A stretch of DNA of 64,000 nt, taken from positions 1 to 64,000 of the forward strand of contig NZ_JAFLRK010000005.1 in NCBI RefSeq assembly GCF_017315735.1. The letters run 5' to 3'. A program made the translations under genes and the position numbers. Under the pieces are notes generated by a model. It saw only the letters and a list, made by a program, of their open reading frames with translations. It was not told where the DNA came from and did no database searches. Below, in pieces: positions 45,859 to 54,487 of this stretch; within the stretch, counting starts at the first letter, position 1, and every line of letters starts with the position of its first letter. The DNA is from Paracoccus shandongensis (GTDB lineage: Bacteria > Pseudomonadota > Alphaproteobacteria > Rhodobacterales > Rhodobacteraceae).

Positions 45859-46509
45859 CTAAAACGGCGCGGGCTGGCTGAAGCTGACCTGCGCCCCGCT
45901 GTCGGGATGGCGCAGGCGCAGGCTTTCGGCGTGCAGCATCAGGCGCGGATGATCGGCGGCCGCGCCCGTGGCATACAGCGGATCGCCCAGGATCGGATGC
46001 CCGATTTCGGCCATGTGGACGCGCAGCTGGTGGCTGCGCCCGGTCAGGGGGAACAGGCGCACGCGGGTTTCTGCGTCGCTGGCGCGGATCACCCGCCATT
46101 CGGTCAGCGCCGGACGGCCCGCGTCGTGATCGACTTTCTGGCGCGGGCGGTTCGGCCAGTCCACGATCAGCGGCAGGTCCACCGTCCCGGTCTTCGGTTC
46201 CAGCCGCCCGGCCAGGCGGGCGACATAGGCCTTTTTCACGCGGCGATCCTCGAACTGCTTTCCCAGCACCCGCTGCGCGTGCGGCGTCAGGCCGAAGACC
46301 ATCACGCCCGAGGTGTCCTGGTCCAGCCGATGCACCAGCAGCACCGTGGGAAAGGCCCCGCGCAGGCGGTTGATCAGGCAGTCGTCCTTGCCCTCGCCCC
46401 GCCCCGGCACCGAGAGCAGGCCCGAGGGCTTGCCCACCACCAGGATCTCGTGATCGGCATGGATCACCTGCGGCGCGTCGGGCGGCGGGGCATAGGCGAA
46501 ATCGCTCAC
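45859..46509 (-). CDS. rluA: RluA family pseudouridine synthase
   Basis: A 216-residue enzyme with the RluA catalytic motif VHRLDQDTSGVMVFG (Asp nucleophile) and the C-terminal LTGRSHQLRVHMAEIGHPILGDPLY. It lacks an S4 domain, and its size matches RluA, which modifies 23S rRNA and some tRNAs. I take the GTG at 46509 (VSDFAYAPPPD), overlapping the LysE-type stop (GTGA). Last of a four-gene minus-strand cluster. Confidence 0.88.
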   Translation of the reverse strand: MSDFAYAPPPDAPQVIHADHEILVVGKPSGLLSVPGRGEGKDDCLINRLRGAFPTVLLVHRLDQDTSGVMVFGLTPHAQRVLGKQFEDRRVKKAYVARLAGRLEPKTGTVDLPLIVDWPNRPRQKVDHDAGRPALTEWRVIRASDAETRVRLFPLTGRSHQLRVHMAEIGHPILGDPLYATGAAADHPRLMLHAESLRLRHPDSGAQVSFSQPAPF

Positions 46510-47132
46510 TTCGTGACCAGCCGGATTGCCAGGCCCGCGAACATCACGGCGGCGATCTTGTTGATCAGGCCAAGGCGCTGCCCGATCACATGGCCCGCAT
46601 GGCCCGCGACGATGCCGTATCCCATCGTCACCAGCGTGCCGGTAAAGGCGAAGATCAGCCCAAGGCCCAGGATCTGCTGCCAGACCGGACCCCAGGCGGG
46701 ATTGGTGAACTGCGGCAAAAAGGCCAGCAGGAACAGCACCGGCTTGGGGTTCAGGGCATTGGACAGGAAGCCGCGCCGGATGATGGCCCAGGGCCGCACG
46801 CTGCCGCGCGCGGACGGATCCGCCGGCCCCGCCCGCCAGCTTTTCCACGCAAGCCACAAAAGATAACCCGCGCCCGCGTATTTCACGGCCAGCAGCGCGC
46901 CGGGATGGGCCGCGACCAGGGCGCCCAGTCCCACGGTCGCCAGCGTCACGTGCATCAGGACGCCCAAGCCCACGCCAAGCCCCGCCAGGGCACCCGCGCG
47001 CGGTCCCCCCTGGATGCCGCAGGCGCTGGCGAAGAACACGTCCTGGCCCGGCGCCACGTTCAGCATCAAGCCGCCCGCGACGAAGGCGGTCAGTTGCGCG
47101 AAGGGAATGGCGGCGATGCTGTCCCAGATCAT
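46506..47132 (-). CDS. LysE family amino acid exporter
   Basis: 208 residues with about six membrane helices and the LysE/RhtB signature GLMLNVAPGQDVFFASACGIQGGPRAG near the N-terminus, plus FLSNALNPKPVLFLLAFLPQF. It should export amino acids or derivatives. The ATG at 47132 overlaps the preceding stop by four bases, and its own stop overlaps rluA. Confidence 0.88.
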   Translation of the reverse strand: MIWDSIAAIPFAQLTAFVAGGLMLNVAPGQDVFFASACGIQGGPRAGALAGLGVGLGVLMHVTLATVGLGALVAAHPGALLAVKYAGAGYLLWLAWKSWRAGPADPSARGSVRPWAIIRRGFLSNALNPKPVLFLLAFLPQFTNPAWGPVWQQILGLGLIFAFTGTLVTMGYGIVAGHAGHVIGQRLGLINKIAAVMFAGLAIRLVTK

Positions 47133-47506
47133 CCCTGCGGCTCCTGCGGCAGGCCGTCGGCGATGTCGTAATAGTCGCTCTTGTCGGCCACATGGATATG
47201 GCCCTGCAACCGCAGGCCCGTGGGGTTGTCCACCGCGCCCGCCGAAACCTCGATCCGGTCGCTGCCCCGCTTGCGCCAGAACAGGCTGCTGCCGCAGGCC
47301 GGGCAAAAGCCGCGCTCGGCCTTGTCGGACGACTGAAACCATTTCACCGGCCCCTCGATCACCAGATCGGCGGCTTCGGCCGCGGCCCAGACATGGCCCG
47401 ACCAGCGGCGGCATTGGCCGCAATGGCAGGCGCGCAGGGGATCGCCGCCCCAGGTTCCCTTGAAGGTGACGGCCCCGCACAGGCAGCGCCCGGTGAAGTC
47501 AGACAT
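47129..47506 (-). CDS. GFA family zinc protein (glutathione-dependent formaldehyde-activating like)
   Basis: A 125-residue CENP-V/GFA-fold protein with zinc-binding cysteines in GRCLCGAVTF, ACHCGQCRRWSG and GFCPACGSSLFW. Despite the name most members have unknown substrates. Start chosen at the ATG at 47506 (MSDFTGRCLCG); its first bases overlap the msrC stop by eight. Part of the msrC-GFA-LysE-rluA cluster. Confidence 0.85.
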   Translation of the reverse strand: MSDFTGRCLCGAVTFKGTWGGDPLRACHCGQCRRWSGHVWAAAEAADLVIEGPVKWFQSSDKAERGFCPACGSSLFWRKRGSDRIEVSAGAVDNPTGLRLQGHIHVADKSDYYDIADGLPQEPQG

Positions 47507-47951
47507 GGGCGAAAACCTCATCCAGGATGGCGGCCAGCCGGATCGCGTCCTCGTCGGTGAAAGCGTCGGGCTGGTCGCTGTCGATGTCCAGGACGCCGAT
47601 CAGCCGCCCGCCCTTGCCCCGGACCGGCAGCACGATTTCCGACCGGGTGGAGCTGGCGCAGGCGATATGGCCGGGGAATGCGTCCACGTCGGGCACAAGC
47701 TGGACCTGCCCCGTGCGCGCCGCCGCCCCGCAGACCCCGCGCGAGAACGGGATCACCAGGCAGCCATGCCCGCCCTGATAGGGGCCGATCTTCAGCAGCT
47801 CGGGCGCCACCACGCGGTAAAAGCCGGTCCAGTCGAAGCGGTCGTCGGAATGATGGATCTCGCAGGCGAGCGTCGCCATCAGCGCGACCTCGTCGGTCTC
47901 GTTTTCGGTCAGGGCGCGGATGCGGGCGGAAAGGGCGTCGTAATCGGTCAT
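47499..47951 (-). CDS. msrC: Free methionine-(R)-sulfoxide reductase (GAF type)
   Basis: fRMsr reduces free L-methionine-(R)-sulfoxide with thioredoxin. The 150-residue GAF protein carries cysteines 64, 74 and 98, with the same spacing (10 and 24) as Cys84, 94 and 118 of the E. coli enzyme, in HGCLVIPFSRGVCG and GHIACASSTRSEIVLPV. It is first in the minus-strand cluster and divergent from a sensor kinase gene, 60 bases away. Confidence 0.9.
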   Translation of the reverse strand: MTDYDALSARIRALTENETDEVALMATLACEIHHSDDRFDWTGFYRVVAPELLKIGPYQGGHGCLVIPFSRGVCGAAARTGQVQLVPDVDAFPGHIACASSTRSEIVLPVRGKGGRLIGVLDIDSDQPDAFTDEDAIRLAAILDEVFAHV

Positions 47952-48011
47952 GGGGCCTTTCTATGCCGGGGGATCTTTACGGGCAACCGATGCCGGGCCA
48001 ATCTGCGCGCC

Positions 48012-49346
48012 ATGAACCGCCTTTCGCTGACGCAGCGCATCCTTCTGGTGATCGGGGCCGTGCAGGCGGCGCTGTTCGCGGCGCTGGCCGCCGCCAGCCT
48101 GGAAAGCGTGCGCCGCGACATCGCGACCGAAACGCGGCTGGCGGTGGAAACGGCGCGGGCGCTGGTGCTGGCCACCGTCGGCACCATGCATGGGGCGGTG
48201 CCGCCCGACCGGATCATGCGGCTTCTGCCCGAACGGCTGGTGGTGCCGCGCCATGTGACGATGGGCATCGTCGATGCGGCGGACGGGGTGATGCGCCAGG
48301 CACCCGTTCCGGTTCCCGCCCCCGCCCCGGCGCCGCGCTGGTTTGCCGCCCTGGTCGCCCCGGACCCGCTGGAAACCCGCCTGCCCGTGCTGCTGGAAGG
48401 ACGCCCGCGCGGCCATGTCTTCATCGCGTCCGATCCCGGGGCTGAGATTGCCGGCGCTTGGCAGCACCTGCGGGCCTTCCTGGGGCTGGCGGGTCTGGCG
48501 GCGCTGGCCCAGGCGGCGCTGATCCTTCTGGCCACGCGGGGGGCGCTGCGGCCGGTTGCCGCCATTGCCAGCCGCCTGGCGGACCTGCGCCGGGGGGATC
48601 TGACGGCGCGGGTGGGTCCGGTGGCAGGCCGCGACCTGGGGCCGATCGCCGCCGGAGTGGACGACCTGGCCCAGGCCCTGGCCCGGGCGCAGGCCGACCG
48701 CGCGCGCCTGCAGCGCCGCGTGGTCACGCGCGGGGACGAGGAACGCAAGGCCATCGCCCGCGACCTCCATGACGAAATGGGCCCCTGCCTGTTCGGCCTG
48801 CGGGTCGAGGCCGACGCCCTGCGCGAGGCCGCCCCCACCCCAGCCATTGCCGCCCACGCCCAGGCCATCGCGGATATCGCCGAGGAAATCGCCCGCGTGA
48901 ACCGCGCCCTTCTGGGCGACCTGCGGCCCGTGGCCATCGGGCAACTGCCCTTGGCCGCCGTGCTGGCGGATTACGTGGCCGACCTGGGACGGCGCTTTCC
49001 CGACCTGGCCATCGCCCTGGACCTGGCCCCCGGCCTGCCCGAACCCGACGAGGCGACCGCCCTCACCCTGTTCCGCATCCTGCAGGAAGGCACCACCAAT
49101 GCCCTGCGCCATGCCGGGGCAAGCCGGGTGACGGTGCGGTTGTGGACCGATCCCGCGCATTGGCGGATGGAGCTGCGCGACAACGGGCGCGGCATGGCCC
49201 CGGGCACGCGCGAGGGCACCGGCCTGACCGGGATGCGCGAACGCATCACCCTTCTGGGCGGCGATTTGCGCTTGTCCTCGGGCGCGGGGGGAACCACCAT
49301 CGCCGCCAGCCTGCCCTTGCCGCAGACGGAAGAAGGATCGACATGA
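48012..49346 (+). CDS. NarL-type sensor histidine kinase
   Basis: 444 residues: TM1 (about 8-29), a periplasmic domain to about 150, TM2 (about 155-175), HAMP (RPVAAIASRLADLRRGDLTARVG), then a HisKA_3 dimerisation domain with phospho-acceptor His253 in ARDLHDEMGPCL and an HATPase (LQEGTTNALRHAGA; DNGRGM; GLTGMRERITLLGG). The ATG at 48012 begins MNRLSLTQRIL. It overlaps the response regulator gene (ATGA), so the two are a cognate pair. The signal is unknown. Confidence 0.9.
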   Translation: MNRLSLTQRILLVIGAVQAALFAALAAASLESVRRDIATETRLAVETARALVLATVGTMHGAVPPDRIMRLLPERLVVPRHVTMGIVDAADGVMRQAPVPVPAPAPAPRWFAALVAPDPLETRLPVLLEGRPRGHVFIASDPGAEIAGAWQHLRAFLGLAGLAALAQAALILLATRGALRPVAAIASRLADLRRGDLTARVGPVAGRDLGPIAAGVDDLAQALARAQADRARLQRRVVTRGDEERKAIARDLHDEMGPCLFGLRVEADALREAAPTPAIAAHAQAIADIAEEIARVNRALLGDLRPVAIGQLPLAAVLADYVADLGRRFPDLAIALDLAPGLPEPDEATALTLFRILQEGTTNALRHAGASRVTVRLWTDPAHWRMELRDNGRGMAPGTREGTGLTGMRERITLLGGDLRLSSGAGGTTIAASLPLPQTEEGST

Positions 49347-49966
49347 AATCCGCGCTTGTCATCGACGACCATCCCATCACCCATCTGGGCGCGAACCGCC
49401 TGCTGCGCGACTTGGGATACGAGCGGATCGGCCAGGCCATGTCGGGCGAGGAGGCGCTGGCGCAACTGGCGGCAGGCCCCGCCGCCGACCTGATCGTGCT
49501 GGACATCAGCCTGCCGGGCGCGGGCGGCCTGGATCTGGTGGCGCCCCTGCGCGCCGCCGCCCCCGATGCCCGGATCCTGATCTTTTCCATGAACGACCAG
49601 ACGGGTTTCGCCGCCCGCGCCCTGCAGGCGGGCGCGCAGGGCTTCCTGTCGAAGAACGCGCCCCCCGCCGATTTCCGCGAGGCCGTGCGGATGCTGGAGG
49701 CGGGCGAGTTCTATCTGTCGCCGCGCCATGCCATGGCGCTGGCCACGCTGCGGGCGGGGGCCTCCGCCGATCCGCTGGGGGCGCTGTCGGACCGTGAACG
49801 GCAGGTGCTTGCGCTGATCGGCCGGGGCCTCAGCCTGCAGGCCATCGCGGACGAACTGGATGTCAGCTACAAGACCGCCGCCAACACCTCGTCCATGCTC
49901 AAGAAGAAGCTGGGGGTGGACGGGATCAACGGCTTGATGAAATTCGCGCTGGACAGCGGGGTATGA
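49343..49966 (+). CDS. LuxR/NarL family response regulator
   Basis: 207 residues: receiver domain with acidic pair Asp8-Asp9, phospho-acceptor Asp54 (LIVLDISLPG) and Lys in FLSKNAP, then a LuxR HTH (LSDRERQVLALIGRGLSLQAIADELDVSYKTAANTSSMLKKKLG). Paired with the kinase. Its stop overlaps the DUF2478 gene start (ATGA), so the regulator and its likely effectors are translated together. Confidence 0.92.
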   Translation: MKSALVIDDHPITHLGANRLLRDLGYERIGQAMSGEEALAQLAAGPAADLIVLDISLPGAGGLDLVAPLRAAAPDARILIFSMNDQTGFAARALQAGAQGFLSKNAPPADFREAVRMLEAGEFYLSPRHAMALATLRAGASADPLGALSDRERQVLALIGRGLSLQAIADELDVSYKTAANTSSMLKKKLGVDGINGLMKFALDSGV

Positions 49967-50484
49967 GGGCGATGCTGGGTTGGTTCGGTCTGGACGACGA
50001 CGCCCCGCCCGGCGAGGGCGACCGGATCCTGGCGCGGCTGTCGGTCCGGCTGACGGACGCCGGGCTGCGGGTGGCGGGCGCGGTCCAGCGCAACACCGAC
50101 AAGGGGGCCGACTGCGCCTGCGACATGGACGTGCTGGTGATCGGAGAGGAGGACGCGCCGGTCCGCATCTCGCAATCGCTGGGCAGCGGCTCGACCGGCT
50201 GCCGCCTGGATCCCGGCGCGCTGGAGGCCGCCGCCGCCCGCGTCGCCGCCCGCATGGCCGGGGCCGAGCTGCTGATCCTGCCCAAGTTCGGCCGGCAGGA
50301 GGCCGTGGGGCGCGGCTTTCGCGGCGTGATCGCCCAGGCGGTGGCGGACGACATCCCCGTGCTGCTGCATGTGCCGCCCGAACAGCGCGCGGCCTGGGCC
50401 GAGTTCTGCGGCGGCATGGACGAGCGGTTGTCGCCTGACGGTTTGGCCGATTGGTGCCTGGAGCAGGCGGTGCGCGTTCCATGA
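49963..50484 (+). CDS. DUF2478 family protein
   Basis: 173 residues. The core motif ELLILPKFGRQEAVGRGFRGVIAQAVADDIPVLLHV is the DUF2478 pattern, an NTPase-like domain often met near molybdenum transport genes. The N-terminal half has a conserved-looking CACDMDVLVIGEEDAPVRISQ segment. Function not established. The start overlaps the response regulator stop (a second ATG at 49972 is possible) and the end overlaps the TusA-like gene. Confidence 0.78.
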   Translation: MRAMLGWFGLDDDAPPGEGDRILARLSVRLTDAGLRVAGAVQRNTDKGADCACDMDVLVIGEEDAPVRISQSLGSGSTGCRLDPGALEAAAARVAARMAGAELLILPKFGRQEAVGRGFRGVIAQAVADDIPVLLHVPPEQRAAWAEFCGGMDERLSPDGLADWCLEQAVRVP

Positions 50485-50753
50485 GCGTGCTGGTCGATGC
50501 GCGCGGGCTCTTGTGCCCGCTGCCGGTCTTGCGGCTGCGCAAGGTGCTGCTGGGGCAGGCCGTGGGCGCGCGGGTGCGGCTGCTGGCGACCGACGCCATG
50601 GCCGCGGTGGACGTGCCGCATTTCTGCGAGGGTGCCGGTCATCGGCTGCTGGAGCAGAGCGACACGGGCAACGGGGTGATCGAGTTCACCGTCGAAAGGG
50701 GGCCTTCCGCCCCCTCGGCCGCTGGCGCGGCCTCACCCCCCGAGGATATTTGA
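50481..50753 (+). CDS. TusA-family sulfur carrier protein
   Basis: 90 residues with the TusA motif DARGLLCPLPVLRLRK, the active Cys12 followed by Pro, which carries persulfide sulfur to acceptors in thiouridine, molybdenum cofactor or sulfur oxidation pathways. The ATG at 50481 overlaps the DUF2478 stop. The last residues (SPPEDI) are encoded by a CCCCCCGAGGATATTTG motif shared with two non-coding spots in the window, so the C-terminus is probably not conserved. Confidence 0.85.
   Translation: MSVLVDARGLLCPLPVLRLRKVLLGQAVGARVRLLATDAMAAVDVPHFCEGAGHRLLEQSDTGNGVIEFTVERGPSAPSAAGAASPPEDI
50735..50753 (+). repeat. CCCCGAGGATATTT motif at the end of the TusA-like gene
   Basis: The motif seen between speB and prfA (2898-2919, opposite strand) and in a variant near 28700 occurs here, overlapping the last codons and stop of the TusA-like gene and 15 bases before the AEC gene. 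Confidence 0.55.
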
Positions 50754-50767
50754 GTGAAGAAGAAGCC

Positions 50768-51694
50768 ATGCTGGCGGTATTCCTGAAGACGCTGCCCTTT
50801 TTCGGGCTGATCGGCCTGGGCTGGCTGGCCGCGCGGACGCGGTTCTTTCCGCAGGAAGGCGCGGCTTGGTTGACGAAGTTCGTCTTCTATTTCGCGCTGT
50901 CGGCGATGCTGTTCCGCTTTGCCGCCCGGCTGGATCTGGCCGCGCTGTTCGACGGGCGCTTCGTGCTGGCCTATCTGGCGGGATCATCGGCGGTCTGGCT
51001 GCTGGGGATGGCTGCGGCGCGGGCGCGCGGCCTTCCCCTGGCCGAGGCCGCGATGGAGGCGCAATGCTGCATGATCGGCAATACCGGCTTTCTGGGCGTG
51101 CCGATGCTGGTGGTGCTGCTGGGGGACCGCGCCATCGGGCCGGTGCTGATGGTGCTGACCATCGACAGCCTGGTCTTTTCCACGCTGATCACGCTGATCA
51201 TCCATGCCGCGCGTCAGGACGGGCTGCGCCTGGCAAGCCTGGTTCCCATCGGGCGCGGGGTTATTGCCAATCCGATGATCCTGTCCATGGTGGCGGGCCT
51301 GGCCTGGGCGCAGATGCGCCTGCCCCTGCCCGGGCCCTTTGACGAATTCCTGGTCCTGCTGGGCGCGGCCGCCACCCCCGGCGCGCTGTTCGCCATCGGC
51401 GCCAGCCTGGCGGGGCGGCGGATCGGGCGGCTGGCGGCATCAGCCTGGCTGACGGGGGCCAAGCTGGTGCTGCATCCCCTGGCGGTGGGACTGGCGGCCT
51501 GGGCCCTGGGCGTCGAGCCCTTTGCCGCGGGCGTCATGATCGCCGCCGCGGCCCTGCCGGTGGCGGGCAATGTCTATATCCTGGCCCAGCATTTCGGCGT
51601 GGCCCAGCAGCGGGTGTCCGCCGCGATCCTGATGTCCACCGCGCTTGGGATCGTGACGATCCCGCTGGTGATGCTGCTGATCGGGCAGGCCTAG
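50768..51694 (+). CDS. AEC (auxin efflux carrier) family transporter
   Basis: 308 residues with about ten membrane helices. The central conserved segment MEAQCCMIGNTGFLGVPMLVVLLG (broken helix) and the late AAALPVAGNVYILAQHFGVAQQRVSAAI mark the AEC family, which moves carboxylates such as malate or malonate. The start at 50768 (MLAVFLKTLPFFG) is 14 bases after the TusA-like gene. It may be the output of the two-component system upstream. Convergent with ugpC, four bases apart. Confidence 0.88.
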   Translation: MLAVFLKTLPFFGLIGLGWLAARTRFFPQEGAAWLTKFVFYFALSAMLFRFAARLDLAALFDGRFVLAYLAGSSAVWLLGMAAARARGLPLAEAAMEAQCCMIGNTGFLGVPMLVVLLGDRAIGPVLMVLTIDSLVFSTLITLIIHAARQDGLRLASLVPIGRGVIANPMILSMVAGLAWAQMRLPLPGPFDEFLVLLGAAATPGALFAIGASLAGRRIGRLAASAWLTGAKLVLHPLAVGLAAWALGVEPFAAGVMIAAAALPVAGNVYILAQHFGVAQQRVSAAILMSTALGIVTIPLVMLLIGQA

Positions 51695-51697
51695 GGG

Positions 51698-52705
51698 TCA
51701 GTCGATGCGCCGCCCGGTTTCGGGGTGGAACAGATGCAGCGAACCGAGCCGGTAGCTGAGCCGGAGCCTGTCGGACAGGGGCGCGTCGGAGGGCATGGCC
51801 ACCGTCAGCCTTTCGCCCCCGGTCTGGCCGTGGACCAGTCGTTGCGCGCCCAGTTCCTCGACCGCCAGCACCTCCATCTCGATGGGGCCGTCGGGAGCCA
51901 CCGACAGATCCTCGGGGCGGATGCCGATGGTGCCGGCCTGCGCGGCGACGGGCAGATGCGGCACGGCGCGGCGGCTGATCAGGTTCATGGCCGGGCTGCC
52001 GATGAAGCCCGCGACAAAGGTGGACGCGGGCTTGCGATACACCTCAAGCGGAGTGCCGATCTGTTCGATCCGGCCCGCGTTCAGCACCACCAGCCGGTCG
52101 GCCAGGGTCATGGCCTCCAGCTGGTCATGGGTGACGTAGATCGAGGTGGTGCGCAACCGGCGCTGCAGCTCCTTGATCTCCAGCCGCATGGTGACGCGCA
52201 GTTTCGCGTCCAGGTTCGACAAGGGCTCGTCGAAGAGGAAGGCCGCCGGTTCGCGGACGATGGCGCGGCCCATGGCGACGCGCTGGCGCTGGCCGCCCGA
52301 CAGGGCGCGGGGCTTGCGGTCCAGATAGGGGCCGATCTGCAGGATCACGGCGGCCTCGGCCACGCGGCGGTCGATCTCGGCGCGCGGGGTGCGGCGGTTC
52401 TTCAACCCGTAGGCGAGGTTGTCCCGCACCGACATATGCGGGTAAAGCGCATAGTTCTGGAACACCATGGCGATATCGCGGTCGGCGGGCTCAACGTCGT
52501 TGACCACGCGGTCGCCGATGCGGACCGTGCCTTCGCTGATCGATTCCAGCCCCGCGATCATGCGCAGCAGCGTGGACTTGCCGCAGCCCGAGGGGCCGAC
52601 CAGCACGATGAATTCGCCGTCCGCGATGTCGATGCTGACATCGCCCACCGCGCGGGTGCCACCGGGATAGATCTTGCCGACCGTGTCGAGCGTGATCGAG
52701 GCCAT
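51698..52705 (-). CDS. ugpC: sn-Glycerol-3-phosphate ABC transporter ATP-binding protein
   Basis: 335 residues of the MalK/UgpC type: Walker [10 protein letters not shown], signature [16 protein letters not shown], Walker [17 protein letters not shown], switch His in [15 protein letters not shown], then a C-terminal TOBE-like domain ([12 protein letters not shown]). Start at the ATG at 52705 ([16 protein letters not shown]), one base after ugpE. Substrate inferred from the full ugpBAEC set and its Pho-like control region. Confidence 0.92.
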   Translation of the reverse strand: MASITLDTVGKIYPGGTRAVGDVSIDIADGEFIVLVGPSGCGKSTLLRMIAGLESISEGTVRIGDRVVNDVEPADRDIAMVFQNYALYPHMSVRDNLAYGLKNRRTPRAEIDRRVAEAAVILQIGPYLDRKPRALSGGQRQRVAMGRAIVREPAAFLFDEPLSNLDAKLRVTMRLEIKELQRRLRTTSIYVTHDQLEAMTLADRLVVLNAGRIEQIGTPLEVYRKPASTFVAGFIGSPAMNLISRRAVPHLPVAAQAGTIGIRPEDLSVAPDGPIEMEVLAVEELGAQRLVHGQTGGERLTVAMPSDAPLSDRLRLSYRLGSLHLFHPETGRRID

Positions 52706-52706
52706 C

Positions 52707-53555
52707 TTACTTCTCCGTCTCGACAAGGCCCTTGACGAACAGGCGTTGCATTCCAATCACCACCGCGACCGGGGGCAGCATCGCCAGCATCGCGGTGGCC
52801 ATCACCAGATGCCATTGCGGCAGCCCGTCCACCGCGTCGGCCATGCGCTTGATGCCCGCGACGACCGTGTAGTAATCGCTGCTGGTGGTGATCAGCAGCG
52901 GCCACAGATACTGGTTCCAGCCATAGATGAACAGGATCACGAACAGCGCCGCGATATTGGTCCGCGACAAGGGCAGCAGGATGTCGCGGAAGAACTTCAT
53001 CGGGCCCGCGCCGTCGATGCGCGCGGCCTCGGTCAATTCGTCCGGGATGGTCAGGAAGACCTGGCGGAACAGGAAGGTCGCGGTGGCGGAAGCGATCAGC
53101 GGGATCGACAGCCCGGCATAGCTGTTCAGCAGGCCCAGGTCGGCCACCACCTGGAAGGTGGGCACGATGCGCACCTCGACCGGCAGCATCAGGGTGATGA
53201 AGATGCACCAGAAGGCCAGCTGCCGCAGCGGAAAGCGGAAATAGACGATGGCAAAGGCCGAGGTGATCGAGATCGCGATCTTGCCGCAGGCGATCAGCAG
53301 GGCCATGACCAGGCTGTTCAGCATCATCGTGCCGACCGGGGGCGTGCCGCTGGTGGATACGCCCGCATCCAGCATCCGGGCATAGTTTTCGACCAGATGC
53401 GGCCCTGGCCAGACCGGGATGGTGCCCGACATGAAGTCGGTCGCGGTATGGGTGGATGCGACAAAGGCCACCCAGACCGGCAGGGCGACGATGGCCACGC
53501 CCGCCATCAGCACCAGATGCGCCAGAAGGGTCAGGCCGGGGCGGTTCTCGATCAT
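52707..53555 (-). CDS. ugpE: sn-Glycerol-3-phosphate ABC transporter permease UgpE
   Basis: 282 residues, six membrane helices and the MalG-type EAA loop ([25 protein letters not shown]). Start at the ATG at 53555 ([16 protein letters not shown]), which overlaps the ugpA stop by one base (TGATG), implying coupled translation. Second permease of the importer. Confidence 0.92.
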   Translation of the reverse strand: MIENRPGLTLLAHLVLMAGVAIVALPVWVAFVASTHTATDFMSGTIPVWPGPHLVENYARMLDAGVSTSGTPPVGTMMLNSLVMALLIACGKIAISITSAFAIVYFRFPLRQLAFWCIFITLMLPVEVRIVPTFQVVADLGLLNSYAGLSIPLIASATATFLFRQVFLTIPDELTEAARIDGAGPMKFFRDILLPLSRTNIAALFVILFIYGWNQYLWPLLITTSSDYYTVVAGIKRMADAVDGLPQWHLVMATAMLAMLPPVAVVIGMQRLFVKGLVETEK

Positions 53556-54433
53556 CAATAGGCCACCTTCTTTTCGACATAGCGGAACTGGATGGCCGTG
53601 AGCAGGATCACGATCCCCATCAGCACCACCGATTGCGCGGCGGACGACCCCATGTTCTGGCCCACGAAGCCGTCGAAATAGACCTTGTAGACCAGGATGT
53701 TGGTGGCCTGGGCGGGCCCCCCTTCGGTCGTGGCGTCGATCACGGCGAAGGTGTCGAACATGGCATAGACGATGTTCACGACCAGCAGGAAGAATGTGGT
53801 CGGCGACAGCAGCGGCAGGGTGATGTCGAAGAAGCGGCGCACCGGGCCCGCGCCGTCGATGGCGGCGGCTTCCCGCAGGCTGGCGGGGATGGATTGCAGG
53901 CCCGCCACGAAGAACAGGAAGTTGTAGCTGATCTGCTTCCACGCGCTGGCGATCACCACCAGGACCAGCGCATCAGACTTGGAACTGATGTGGTTCCAGT
54001 CATAGCCGATCCCCCCCAACACATAGGGCATGATGCCGATGGTCGGGTTGAAGATGAACCACCACAGGATGCCCGCCACCGCCGGGGCCACCGCATAGGG
54101 CCAGACCAGCAGCGTGGTGTAAACGTTCGACGACCGGATGGTGCGGTCCACCGCCACGGCCAGCAGCAGCGAGAATCCCATCGACAACACCGTGACCATC
54201 ACGGCAAAGACCGCCGTGACCTGCAGGGAATTCAGGTATTCCGGGCTGTTCCACAGCGCCCTGAAGTTCGCCAGGCCCACGAAGCTGGTGTTGATGCCGA
54301 AGGCGTCCTGGCGCAGGAAGCTTTGCCGGATGGCCTGGGCTGCGGGCCACAGGAAGAAGATGAAGGTGATCGCCAGTTGCGGCGCCAGCAGCAGCCAGGG
54401 CAGCAGCTGGTTTCGGAAGATCGTGCGCTTCAT
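53555..54433 (-). CDS. ugpA: sn-Glycerol-3-phosphate ABC transporter permease UgpA
   Basis: 292 residues starting [19 protein letters not shown], with six helices and the EAA loop [45 protein letters not shown] near the C-terminus is characteristic of this subfamily. It follows ugpB after a strong hairpin and is coupled to ugpE. Confidence 0.93.
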   Translation of the reverse strand: MKRTIFRNQLLPWLLLAPQLAITFIFFLWPAAQAIRQSFLRQDAFGINTSFVGLANFRALWNSPEYLNSLQVTAVFAVMVTVLSMGFSLLLAVAVDRTIRSSNVYTTLLVWPYAVAPAVAGILWWFIFNPTIGIMPYVLGGIGYDWNHISSKSDALVLVVIASAWKQISYNFLFFVAGLQSIPASLREAAAIDGAGPVRRFFDITLPLLSPTTFFLLVVNIVYAMFDTFAVIDATTEGGPAQATNILVYKVYFDGFVGQNMGSSAAQSVVLMGIVILLTAIQFRYVEKKVAY

Positions 54434-54455
54434 CCTTGGGTCCTTCGCGGGGAAC

Positions 54456-54478
54456 GGGGCCGCAGATGGCGCGGCCCC
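54456..54478 (-). terminator. Hairpin between ugpB and ugpA
   Basis: GGGGCCGC (54456-54463) pairs perfectly with GCGGCCCC (54471-54478), 7-base loop, with no T-tract. Such hairpins after binding-protein genes usually protect the upstream mRNA or cause partial termination, giving more binding protein than permease. Confidence 0.6.
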
Positions 54479-54487
54479 ATGCCGGGG

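Noticed and set aside
45859..47193. Single 444-codon fusion of RluA with an upstream frame
   Set aside because: The upstream half is a shadow of the LysE gene; RluA starts at the GTG overlapping the LysE stop.
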